This document shows, piece by piece, positions 21,093-29,542 of a stretch of DNA of 61,550 nucleotides (the first letter of the stretch is position 1; each line of letters begins with the position of its first letter). Source of the stretch: Thiohalocapsa halophila (GTDB lineage: Bacteria; Pseudomonadota; Gammaproteobacteria; Chromatiales; Chromatiaceae); assembly GCF_016583825.1 (NCBI RefSeq), contig NZ_NRRV01000030.1, forward strand, positions 1 through 61,550, read 5' to 3'. The notes under the pieces are model-generated. The model searched no databases. It saw only the letters and a list, made by a program, of their open reading frames with translations, and had not been told where the DNA came from. The position numbers and the translations under genes are program-made.

Positions 21093-23015
21093 CTATATCC
21101 CCGCGTGGTCCTTGGCATTACCTGACAGATTGCAATGCCTGGCGAACCACATCGCCTCGTTCATGCCGACAATGCCAGTGTCGCGTTTCTCTTCGAGCAG
21201 CTGGTGACAACGCTCACCCAGGTCGGCCAGGTACTGCTCGTAGTCCTCGCTCCAGATACTGATCGCAAGTCGGCTTGCGTAGCCGGCGCCGCGCCAGAAC
21301 ACGTCGGTCTGATTGGTTGCGAGGACTTGGAGTCGCAGGTCCCCGTCCTTCCAGGTCAGCAGGCGCCCACCCCGGGCGCTCTCGATCCCGTCGGGTGAGC
21401 CGAGGCGTTTATGCAACCACGCCTGGGGTTGTGTGTTCACGAGCATCGCCCTGTAATGCTCGACGTAACGCAGCTGGCCCACCGTCCCGTCGTCCATGAC
21501 GCCGAGCTGCAACCTGCCGCCGTTGCGCCGCTCCTTCTCGAGTTGCGGATGGAGCGGGCGCGTCGCGACGAAGGCATTGTCGAGACTCATGCCGTCGTCG
21601 TATTCGTACTTCCACTGTCGTTTTAGCGTCGAAATCGCCTCTTCCTTCGACATGCCCACAGCGAGGCCGTCGAAGTTCAGTTCTTGCAGGTCCTCGCCAT
21701 GGAACAGCTGCGTCATGCGCGGCTCCAGGTCCATTGGACGGTTCGTCTCGGCCTCGGCCCTGGCCTTGCGGGCTGCCTGCTGCCGGCGCAGCTCGGCGTG
21801 TATCGCGTTTTGCCGCTGCTGCAGCTCTGCGCGCAAGGCCTGAGCCTCCTCCAGCCCGATCCTGGCCAATAGCGGCGAATCGTTCAGCTCCCTCAGGCTG
21901 CGCACCCCGGCGAGGGTGGCGGGGGCCGCTGCGATGGCGGCCCGGGCGTCGGCCAGCTGCTTTTCGATGGCACTGCTCTTGGCCAATACTTCGCCCTTGC
22001 CCGCGTTGAGTCGTTCGATCAGCTCCTGACGATCCCGTTCGGTCAGGTAGTCGGCATAAGCAGCCAGCTCATTCGCGTCCCCGAACAGGTAACCCAACCT
22101 GGGATAGCTGCCCCGTTCCGCCTGCACGAATTCAGTCGGATCCTTGCCCCGAAGGGCCATCTGCGCGGCCTCCACGATCTTCGGCAATGCAGGAGACGCC
22201 TGGTGCCCGAGGATCCTCTCCACGTTTTCAGCCGCCTCCTCGCGGAAACGATCGACCCGCCTCATGGCCTGGCCGCCCTTGCCAACCACCTTCGCCGCCT
22301 GGTGCAACCGGCTGAAGGCCGCGCTGTCGTCACGTTTTTTGGCCGCGTTACGACAGGCGGTCAGTTCCTGGTACACGCTCATATACTGGTTGCGACTCCA
22401 GCGCTCCGCCGGCAGTCCAAACAGAGGTGCCGTCCACTGCGGACGAAGCAGTGAGCTGACCTCCACCTTGGGGGTCACCTGGACCGTCTCGCCACGTTTG
22501 AGCCTTCCCGCCCAGCCGTGCAACGCCTCGCAACCCGGCAGGGTGAACGTTCCCGGCTCCACCGGTGGCCGGGGCGCCGGGGCCTCGGGCGTCTTCCGCC
22601 TGTTTGGCTGTCGCTGCCCGCCGCTGGATGCGGCTTGCTCCGTCGAACCCGACGCTCGTTCACCTGTTTGTTCCAGCGCCAGTTGAACGCTAGGTAGCTG
22701 ACGCCGAACCTTATTGATCTGGTTGGCTTTTTGTCGATCCTGTTTGAAAAGCTGTTGCTGGCAGCTCTTCATGTAATTATCGAGCGACCTGAAATCCCGT
22801 GCTTCCCATTTGTCGAGCGCTTTGCCGAACATCCCGGCAAAGGCCTCGTCACGGAAAATTGCGGGCACCGATGCGGGCCCGGCGCGGCCTGCGGGGGGTG
22901 AAAAGGTATCCGCCCACGACGCCAGGGCGTCACAGCCGGGTTGGGAGATCCCGGCCGTTGCGGGAATGACACAGGTGAATAAGAACAAAGCAAGCGCATG
23001 GCGCATGAAAAACAT
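21093..23015 (-). CDS. Large secreted protein of unknown function with coiled-coil
   Basis: 640 residues from the ATG at 23015 (MFFMRHALALFLF), chosen because it gives a compact signal peptide (about residues 1-22, cleaved near PATAG). In-frame starts at 23039 and 23072 exist. After the signal come two Cys-containing repeats (QPGCDALASWADTF and LPGCEALHGWAGRL). Each is followed by a helical stretch ending in a Cys (SCQQQL, TACRNAAKKR). Then a long charged coiled-coil (about residues 330-430) precedes a C-terminal alpha/beta domain (GLAVGMSKEEAISTLKRQW). Probably periplasmic. No family recognised. Confidence 0.65.
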   Translation of the reverse strand: MFFMRHALALFLFTCVIPATAGISQPGCDALASWADTFSPPAGRAGPASVPAIFRDEAFAGMFGKALDKWEARDFRSLDNYMKSCQQQLFKQDRQKANQINKVRRQLPSVQLALEQTGERASGSTEQAASSGGQRQPNRRKTPEAPAPRPPVEPGTFTLPGCEALHGWAGRLKRGETVQVTPKVEVSSLLRPQWTAPLFGLPAERWSRNQYMSVYQELTACRNAAKKRDDSAAFSRLHQAAKVVGKGGQAMRRVDRFREEAAENVERILGHQASPALPKIVEAAQMALRGKDPTEFVQAERGSYPRLGYLFGDANELAAYADYLTERDRQELIERLNAGKGEVLAKSSAIEKQLADARAAIAAAPATLAGVRSLRELNDSPLLARIGLEEAQALRAELQQRQNAIHAELRRQQAARKARAEAETNRPMDLEPRMTQLFHGEDLQELNFDGLAVGMSKEEAISTLKRQWKYEYDDGMSLDNAFVATRPLHPQLEKERRNGGRLQLGVMDDGTVGQLRYVEHYRAMLVNTQPQAWLHKRLGSPDGIESARGGRLLTWKDGDLRLQVLATNQTDVFWRGAGYASRLAISIWSEDYEQYLADLGERCHQLLEEKRDTGIVGMNEAMWFARHCNLSGNAKDHAGI

Positions 23016-23035
23016 AAGGCGATTTCCGCTTTCTT

Positions 23036-23297
23036 TCATATCGGGCAAGCGGGCTGAATCAGGATTTCCCACTTGGGCAGTTCTGGGTTGCGCAGCAGCC
23101 GCGCTTCGACCTGGTCCATCGCCTTCTTGATGCGGCTGATGCCTTTGGCGTAAATCTCACGTGAAAGCGCCACGACCGGATGACGGCCTTTCCAGGTCAT
23201 GGTTGCAGCCCAGCCGAGCATCGCGTCCACATCGCGCAATTGGGCGCCGTTCCAGTGTGCTGCGAGAATGCCCCAGCAGCGTTTGATTTGGTTACGC
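23036..23297 (-). pseudogene. C-terminal remnant of an ISAzo13-like transposase
   Basis: The minus-strand frame reads RNQIKRCWGILAAHWNGAQL, then TMTWKGRHPVVALSREIY, and ends in NPELPKWEILIQP. This is the characteristic end of ISAzo13-like transposase-related proteins. Everything upstream is missing; the fragment begins at the stop codon of the neighbouring SulP gene (23292-23294). No terminal inverted repeats were found. Confidence 0.75.
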
Positions 23298-24980
23298 GGA
23301 CGCCGTCACCTGTCCGGCCCGCTCGGCCACCGCGCGCTTGAGCGCATCCGGGCGGGTGTCGATCCAGTTGTCCGTGGGCACGACGCGCTCCAGGCGCAGG
23401 TTCAGCAGGCGTTTGCGCGGCTGCGGCTGCAGGCCGGCGAAATAGACTCGGCAGCCGTGCGCCACGGCATCGCGCACGGCGCCCTCGATGGCCAGCGACG
23501 TGGTCACGCCCAGGTGCGGTACCTCGGTCAGATCCACCACCAGGCTCTTGGCCCCGGCGATCTCGTGCTGCTGGCGGGTGATGGCCTTGGCCGCGCCGAA
23601 GATGAGCGGGCCGCTCAGGCAGAGCAGGGCGATGCCGTTGCTCGGGTCGTCGAGGATCTTGCGCTCTTCTTCCGTGGACTCGGGGGCTTCCGTGCACCGG
23701 GCACCAGGCTCCTGGCCCGGCAGCCCGAGCAGCTTGACGCCCTCCGATTGCAGGTCCGCGAGCCGGCGGATAGTGAGCACGTTGGCGACGAAGAGCCCGA
23801 CGGCAACCGCCGTGATGAGGTCCACGAACACCGTCATCAGGATGACGCCGTACATGATGAGCGCCCCGCGCAGGGACACCCGCTGTGCGCGCCTGAGGAA
23901 GCCCCAGTCGATGATGTCGATGCCGACCTTGATGGCGATGCCCGCGAGCACGGCCTTGGGGATGGGCTCCACCAAGGCGCTGGCGCCGAACACGACCACC
24001 GCCAGGATGAGCGCCCGGGTCAGGCCCGACAGCGCCGTGCGCGCGCCGGTTTGGATGTTCACCACCGTGCCCATGGTGGCGCCGGCGCCGGGCAGGCCGC
24101 CGAACAGGCCCGAGACCAGGTTGCCGAGACCCTGACCCATGAGCTCCTTGTCGGAGTTGTGCTGGGTGCGGGTCAGGCTGTCGGCGATCACGGAGGTCAG
24201 CAGGGCGTCTATGGAGCCGAGCAGCGCCAGCACCACGGCATCGATGATCATGGTCTGCCACTCGGCGGCGCTGAACACGGGCATCTGGATGCTCGGCAAA
24301 CCGCCGGGCACCTCGCCGATGGCGCGGTAGGCGCCGCTGCCGAGCACGAAGACGGCCAGCAGCGTGCCCACCACCAACGCCAGCAGTTGTGGCGGTACGA
24401 AGCGCCGCCAGCCTCGCGGCATCAGGATTAGGATGGCCAGGGCCAGCCCGCCGAGCGCCGCCTCGCCGGCATTGACGTTGGTGACGAGGTCCGGCAGCGC
24501 CTGGAGCGAGCCGATGACGCCGCCGCCGGGGGACGCGAAGCCGAGCAGCGGCGGCAGCTGGATGATGATCAGGATGAAGCCGATGCCGGACATGAATCCG
24601 GAGATGACCGTGTACGGCATCATGGTCACGTAGCGGCCCAGCTTCAGCAGGCTGAATAGGATCTGGAACAGGCCCGTCAGCATGACCGTGGTGAACGCCA
24701 TGGCCATACCGTTTTCGGGGTTCGCGGCCACCATGGTGGTGATGACCGCCGTGAAGACGACGGTCATGGGCCCGGTGGGCTCCGAGATCAGCGTCGGCGT
24801 GCCGCCGAACAGCGCCGCGAACAGCCCCACCAGCACGGCGCCGTAGAGTCCGGCCTCCGCGCCGGCGCCGGAGGCGACGCCGAAGGCCAGCGCCATGGGT
24901 AGCGCGATGATCGCAGCCGTGACGCCGCCGAAGAGGTCGCCCTTGGCGTTGTCGAATCTGATCTGGTTGAAGATCCGCAT
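23292..24980 (-). CDS. bicA: SulP-family anion transporter, BicA-like bicarbonate carrier
   Basis: 562 residues. It opens with GDLFGGVTAAIIALPMALAF and has the conserved SEPTGPMTVV substrate-loop motif. About 12-14 hydrophobic segments reach residue about 410. A cytoplasmic STAS domain fills residues about 440-545 (ALLCLSGPLIFGAA, VVDLTEVPHLGVTTS). The N-terminal third resembles cyanobacterial BicA sodium-bicarbonate symporters more than sulfate carriers, in my recollection. Location 20 kb from dabAB and beside a PII-gene fragment supports bicarbonate uptake. Sulfate or another anion cannot be excluded. No nearby co-directional partner. Confidence 0.7.
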   Translation of the reverse strand: MRIFNQIRFDNAKGDLFGGVTAAIIALPMALAFGVASGAGAEAGLYGAVLVGLFAALFGGTPTLISEPTGPMTVVFTAVITTMVAANPENGMAMAFTTVMLTGLFQILFSLLKLGRYVTMMPYTVISGFMSGIGFILIIIQLPPLLGFASPGGGVIGSLQALPDLVTNVNAGEAALGGLALAILILMPRGWRRFVPPQLLALVVGTLLAVFVLGSGAYRAIGEVPGGLPSIQMPVFSAAEWQTMIIDAVVLALLGSIDALLTSVIADSLTRTQHNSDKELMGQGLGNLVSGLFGGLPGAGATMGTVVNIQTGARTALSGLTRALILAVVVFGASALVEPIPKAVLAGIAIKVGIDIIDWGFLRRAQRVSLRGALIMYGVILMTVFVDLITAVAVGLFVANVLTIRRLADLQSEGVKLLGLPGQEPGARCTEAPESTEEERKILDDPSNGIALLCLSGPLIFGAAKAITRQQHEIAGAKSLVVDLTEVPHLGVTTSLAIEGAVRDAVAHGCRVYFAGLQPQPRKRLLNLRLERVVPTDNWIDTRPDALKRAVAERAGQVTASA

Positions 24981-25332
24981 GCTGGTGTCCTCTCCGAGGA
25001 TCCGGTTGTCTCCCGCAGGCTGGCGCGGCAGTTTCTAGGCGCCCGCATCCTAAGGGAAATCGATAAACCGAATCGGAAAAATAGAGCTTCGGTTATGCAA
25101 AATCGTGTCCGAACGCCTGCTGCGGCGTATGTCCCCTATAGTGCCCTGGATGCACGCCGACGTCGTGGAGTCGGGACGCATCGGCGCGGCCGGGGACCGG
25201 GCGAAAACGGACGCGGTGGTCCAGACTCGCGGATTTTAGATGGATCGCGCGGCAAGTTGACCTGGTTGCTTGGGATCGGGGCGCGGCGGGTCGATAATCG
25301 GCGCTTGCAGTCACCGAGTGCGAGCGAGCTCC
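24981..25332. other. Divergent promoter region between bicA-like and iron-permease genes
   Basis: 352 bp separating divergent genes. An A/T-rich stretch around 25050-25105 is the likeliest place for the bicA-side promoter. No specific operator recognised. Confidence 0.4.
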
Positions 25333-25416
25333 ATGGCCGAGCCCACCGACAACAACGCCAACGCCCCGGACCCGATGCAGGTCATCGACCGGCTGGTGGA
25401 CACCCTGAAGCGGTGA
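25333..25416 (+). CDS. 27-residue open frame just upstream of the iron permease gene
   Basis: MAEPTDNNANAPDPMQVIDR... ends in an amphipathic helix, with TGA seven bases before the next ATG. It could be a leader peptide coupled to fbpB or a chance frame; codon use fits a real gene. No homologue recognised. Confidence 0.3.
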   Translation: MAEPTDNNANAPDPMQVIDRLVDTLKR

Positions 25417-25423
25417 GGCCCGG

Positions 25424-27172
25424 ATGAGCGCCGACACCCAGACCCGCCGCGCCACCGACACCGCGGAGCGGCCCCGCCGTCGCCGCTTCTCGATGGCGTA
25501 CATCTCCGTGGCCGTGGCCGCGCTGTTCTCCGTGCCCCTGCTGGGCGTGGTGCTGAACGTCTTTCGCGAGGGCCAGGGCAACTGGCCGCACCTGGTCTCC
25601 ACGGTGCTGCCGGACTATGTCATGAACAGCCTGGCGCTGATGCTGGGCGTCGGGGCTGGTGTGGTCATCGGCGGCACCGGCACCGCCTGGCTGGTGGTGA
25701 TGTGCCGCTTTCCCGGCCGGCGGCTGTTCGAATGGATGCTGGTGCTGCCGCTGGCCATTCCGGCCTATGTCGTCGCTTATGCCTACACCGATCTGCTCCA
25801 GCACGCGGGGCCGGTGCAGACCCTGCTGCGGGATCTGACAGGGCTCGGGCCGCGGGATTACTGGTTCCCGAACATCCGCTCCACCGGCGGGGCCATACTG
25901 GTCTTTAGCGCCGTGCTCTATCCCTACGTCTATCTGCTGGCGCGCACGGCTTTTCTGCAGCAGTCCGTCTGCGCGCTGGAGGTGGGTCGGACCCTGGGCC
26001 GCACGCCCTGGGGCGCCTTCACCAGCATCGCGCTGCCGCTGGCGCGACCCGCCATCGTCACCGGCATGGCGCTGGCATTGATGGAGACGCTGGCGGACTT
26101 CGGCACCGTGGCGCACTTCGGCGTGCCCACCTTCACCACCGGCATCTATCGGACCTGGTATTCCATGGGCGACCGGGTCGCCGCCGCACAGCTCGCGAGC
26201 GTGCTGCTGGCCTTCGTGTTCGCGCTGCTGATGCTGGAGCAATGGAGCCGCTTGCGGGCGCGCTTCCACGAGACCTCCGGGCGCTGGCAGGAGATCAAGC
26301 CCTATGCGCTGCGCGGCTGGCGCGCCTGGGGGGCGGCCGTTTTCTGCGCCGGGCCGCTGGTGATCGGCTTCATCGCCCCCGTGGCCATGCTGCTGTGGAT
26401 GGCGGCCATCGGCGGCCATGACCCGCTCACCGGGCGCTATCTGGAGCTCACCGCCAACAGCACGACCCTGGCCGGCATCACGGCGGTGCTGGCCGTGGTG
26501 CTGGCGCTGTTTTTGGCCTATGTCGCACGCATCGAGCGCTCACGGCTCGCCGCCGCCGCCAACCGGGTGGCGGCCGTCGGCTATGCGATTCCGGGCTCGG
26601 TCATCGCGGTGGGGATCCTGATCCCGGTGGCGACACTGGACAACGCCATCGACAGCTTCTTCCGCAACACCTTCGGCTTCGGCGTCGGCCTGATCTTCAC
26701 CGGCGGCATTGCGGCGCTGGTGTTCGCCTATCTGGTGCGCTTTCTGGCGGTGTCCTTCAACACCGTGCAGGCGAGCCTCGGCAAGGTCACCACCCACATG
26801 GACGATGTCGCCCGCTCCCTGGGCCATGGGCCGCTCAGTACCGCGCTCAAGGTGCACATCCCGGTCATCTCCGGCGGGCTGCTCACCGCCGGGCTGATCG
26901 TGTTCGTGGATGTGTTCAAGGAGCTGCCGGCGACGCTGATCATGCGCCCCTTCGACTTCGACACCCTGGCGGTGCAGGCCTACAACCTCGCCAAGGACGA
27001 GCGCCTGACGCAGGCCGCCACGCCGTCGCTGATCATCGTCGCCTGCGGCCTGCTGCCGGTGTTTTTGCTGAGCCGGCAGATCATGGCGTCCAGGCCCGGT
27101 GCGCGACAGCGGACCAAGGCGCAGGCACAGGCCGCGGACACAGGGGCGCCGGTGTTGCCTGCGGGGAGTTGA
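25424..27172 (+). CDS. fbpB: Ferric-iron ABC transporter permease (FbpB type)
   Basis: 582 residues. It is a fused permease with two homologous halves of about six transmembrane segments each. Each half carries an EAA loop; the first reads EVGRTLGRTPWGAFTSIALP, the second DVARSLGHGPLSTALKVHIP. Both domains sit in one chain, as in FbpB/AfuB. It imports Fe3+ delivered by a periplasmic binding protein, probably the one at 32432-33454. No ATPase subunit is encoded in the window, so the complex needs one from elsewhere. The ATG follows a 27-codon frame. The C-terminal tail is Ala/Gln-rich. Confidence 0.88.
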   Translation: MSADTQTRRATDTAERPRRRRFSMAYISVAVAALFSVPLLGVVLNVFREGQGNWPHLVSTVLPDYVMNSLALMLGVGAGVVIGGTGTAWLVVMCRFPGRRLFEWMLVLPLAIPAYVVAYAYTDLLQHAGPVQTLLRDLTGLGPRDYWFPNIRSTGGAILVFSAVLYPYVYLLARTAFLQQSVCALEVGRTLGRTPWGAFTSIALPLARPAIVTGMALALMETLADFGTVAHFGVPTFTTGIYRTWYSMGDRVAAAQLASVLLAFVFALLMLEQWSRLRARFHETSGRWQEIKPYALRGWRAWGAAVFCAGPLVIGFIAPVAMLLWMAAIGGHDPLTGRYLELTANSTTLAGITAVLAVVLALFLAYVARIERSRLAAAANRVAAVGYAIPGSVIAVGILIPVATLDNAIDSFFRNTFGFGVGLIFTGGIAALVFAYLVRFLAVSFNTVQASLGKVTTHMDDVARSLGHGPLSTALKVHIPVISGGLLTAGLIVFVDVFKELPATLIMRPFDFDTLAVQAYNLAKDERLTQAATPSLIIVACGLLPVFLLSRQIMASRPGARQRTKAQAQAADTGAPVLPAGS

Positions 27173-27414
27173 TGCTGACGCGCGGCCCGGTCGTGAAGTA
27201 CGACTCCATCCCTTTGGCCCGGCGCAGCGCAAATGCCCTGAAATCGCGCGGCAAACCAAAATGGTGGTGGTAGGGGGCGGCGAGAGCCTGTGCGTCACCC
27301 TCCGGCTTCAGACCCCGCGCCGCTCGATGGTGGTCGGCTTAACGCAAGAAGCGGTGGCGCCGCGGCCCGATTTGGAGCAGCGACGCCAGCCGCTTCATGG
27401 TGCTCGTTGTTGGC

Positions 27415-28221
27415 TCAGGTCGTCATGCGGCGGCGCCGACGGATGACGGCTCCACCCGCCAGCCCAATGCCCAGCAACGCCAGGGTCCCGGGCACGGGAT
27501 TTTCTCCGGCGGGAGGGTTCAAGTCGCCCCCTTCGCTGTCTAGGAACATGATGTGGGAGAGTCCGTTAGTTAGCTCCGTATCCTCTCCCCACTCGCCGGA
27601 AGTGATTGGAAGCGCAAGATCGAGCAGTGTTTGGCAGTCGGCCGAGGGGGCCGGGGAACTAGGATTATCAGCGTCCGGACCATCCCAGCCCGAGCATACG
27701 TCGAGACCGGGGAAACTCGTGACTGCACTATCTACGTCGAAGAGAATGGAGTAGTTCCTGGCGTACTTTAGGCTGACATACTTGACTGCGGGGTCGGTGA
27801 GGTCGTCGCGAGTGTAGCTCCACGAGCCACTTTTCCAATTGTCGCCATTTTCGCTGGCGAGACCGGTGAGGCCAAGTACAGTGCTGCCTCCGTCGTTGCT
27901 GAAGTCGAACTCGCTGCCGTCGATCGAGCTGAAAATAGGATTGATCGAAGTTTCACCCGCCGATCCGTCGCCGTTAACCAAATCCTGCTTCAGGATCTGA
28001 GGCGAGTCGTTGAACGAGCACTGTGGGTTTGTGCCGAGGACTCCGGAGCAGTCGTTGTTTGCCGAGAAATCCAGTTGCACCGTGATGATCGCTGCGGAGG
28101 CAGTGCCGGACATGGCGAGCGCCAAAGCGCTGGTCGTGAGGCCGGTGACGCCGCTGCCGATGACGCGGCGCAATAAGGAGTGCCGAAGGGCGGGAGAGGA
28201 CTTTGGTTGCATCAGGTTCAT
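27415..28221 (-). CDS. Secreted protein with PEP-CTERM-like sorting signal
   Basis: 268 residues from the ATG at 28221, with AAAGGCAC upstream. A signal peptide ends near SGTASA. The mature part is Asp/Ser/Gly-rich and beta-like, with few Cys. The C-terminus reads NPVPGTLALLGIGLAGG and then a run of Arg. This is the PEP-CTERM layout (Pro motif, hydrophobic span, basic cluster) with VPGT in place of VPEP. Such proteins are processed by exosortase and associated with exopolysaccharide; none of that machinery is in the window. Confidence 0.75.
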   Translation of the reverse strand: MNLMQPKSSPALRHSLLRRVIGSGVTGLTTSALALAMSGTASAAIITVQLDFSANNDCSGVLGTNPQCSFNDSPQILKQDLVNGDGSAGETSINPIFSSIDGSEFDFSNDGGSTVLGLTGLASENGDNWKSGSWSYTRDDLTDPAVKYVSLKYARNYSILFDVDSAVTSFPGLDVCSGWDGPDADNPSSPAPSADCQTLLDLALPITSGEWGEDTELTNGLSHIMFLDSEGGDLNPPAGENPVPGTLALLGIGLAGGAVIRRRRRMTT

Positions 28222-28899
28222 TGCGAAGTGCCTTTGTTTGACCCAGCTCCGACCTTCCGGCGGCATCGCCTTGGATATCAGTGCGATGCCGCGGAGACGG
28301 GCGATTAGGTTCGCTGAGCGTGCAAACGCAGTGAGGCAGAGTCTGTGCCAGGATGCATTGGGACGCGTCCGAATTAGGCCTGGGGATTTTGCTTATGGCC
28401 TTAGGGTATTGAATGTACGGGGTAAAAGATATGTTGCTGCGTCTTGGAGCGCGCTCCACCGCAATTCCTTTTGGCTTGCTCCCCGAAGCTCAGTCCATTG
28501 CTGTAATCAAGACTTTACAATTGTAAGCAGACTGGCTGATTCACGAGGATGCATTGCAAGCCTCAGATCAGTCAATTGGCTATTCCTGTACTGGGGGAAA
28601 CGCTTATCAGTGGGTCATGCGAAAGCTGAGTATGTTGACTGCAAGCGGTTTTTTCTGGCATGGGCGTTGTAAAGAATTCTGACGCAATGAAGGGGCCGCG
28701 CGCTCACTGGGTCGACGAGGCGAGCGACACTCGCTTTCCGTCAGGTTTTCACCCACCCGACTGACCATAAAGTGCCGCTGATGCGGGACTTGACTATCTG
28801 TTAAGCCGCGGGTTTCGCTGCGGAGCGCCTCTGGGCGCCATCAGGAGCCACTCTTGTAATCACTGGCGCAATGCCTACGCCTAAAAAGACCGGTGGACT

Positions 28900-29340
28900 C
28901 CGAAGCACACGAAGACCACGAAGCAGAGCACGAGGAAAGCCAGACGCTTGGCGCCAGGCTTCTCCGGGGCTCGCTCGGCCTTGATCATAACTCCGACCGC
29001 CTTGAGTGCTGACTGGGTAGTCAGGCCATCCTCGCGTGACGAAATCAGGGCTGGCAGCCCTGGCTACGCAGGGTGCGCCCGCGCGGCTTGATCGTTAGCG
29101 CGACCAGTAGTGGGTGGACGAGCGACAGCGAAGTCCACCCCGGGAGCGTGGGTAAGCTGGTGGACTGCGCTGCGCTTGTCCACCCTACGCCCCCCACGCC
29201 CTACGCCCTACGCCTGCCCGAGTGGTCGGGATTTTGATCGAGGCCGCTCGCTCATTCCCTAGGTGGCGGCGCAAACTGGCGTGTCCTGTTGAGTCTCTTC
29301 GCGTTCTGCGTGCGCTTCGTGGTTGAAACACGGGATCTAG
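28900..29340. repeat. Second CACGAAG-type element with inverted ends
   Basis: The left end CCGAAGCACACGAAGACCAC (28900 on) and the right end TCTTCGCGTTCTGCGTGCGC (about 29296 on) are related, in inverted orientation, to the ends of the element at 4390-4548. Both elements share a CCAGACGCTTGG/GACAGGCGCTTG-like inner flank and a CGGGATCTAGG/CCGGATCGAGG-like outer flank. It lies in a gene-poor stretch. Confidence 0.55.
29112..29186. repeat. Pair of GGTGGAC...GTCCACC palindromes
   Basis: GGTGGAC (29113-29119) pairs with GTCCACC (29133-29139). A second palindrome has GGTGGAC at 29159-29165 and GTCCACC at 29178-29184, in opposite orientation with AGCGAAG/CTGCGCT loops. Same family as 45379-45450; REP-like. 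Confidence 0.65.
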
Positions 29341-29542
29341 GCTAAGGCCAGTCTGGGCCAGTCGCCCGAGATTCGCACCGGCGGCTATTATTGGTGTTGC
29401 GGACTTGGGCCTGTCGTTCGTCGTGTCGGCGTCAGCCGCCATGGAGGCTGTGGTAGCGGAGCCTAAGCTCTTCTCGAGAACGAGCTGTATGTCACCTGAA
29501 GACCGCATGAGAGCAGCCTTCAGCGCGATCACGCGACGTCTC

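Larger units (their letters stand above)
28222..29542. other. Long gene-poor region with dispersed repeats
   Basis: 1.3 kb. The part next to the PEP-CTERM-type gene (about 28380-28680) is A/T-rich and probably holds its promoter. From 28700 on it contains CACGAAG-type and GGTGGAC-type repeats, listed separately. Open frames here (for example 28010-28672 on the plus strand, 29185-29532 on the minus strand) have poor codon use, and I do not call them. Confidence 0.5.

Noticed and set aside
23292..24980. Plain sulfate permease
   Set aside because: Not excluded, but the N-terminal sequence and carbon-uptake neighbours favour bicarbonate, so I named it BicA-like with reduced confidence.
28010..28672. 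A 220-codon plus-strand frame opposite the PEP-CTERM-type gene start
   Set aside because: Composition changes along its length with no domain or ribosome site; the minus-strand gene has signal peptide and sorting signal.
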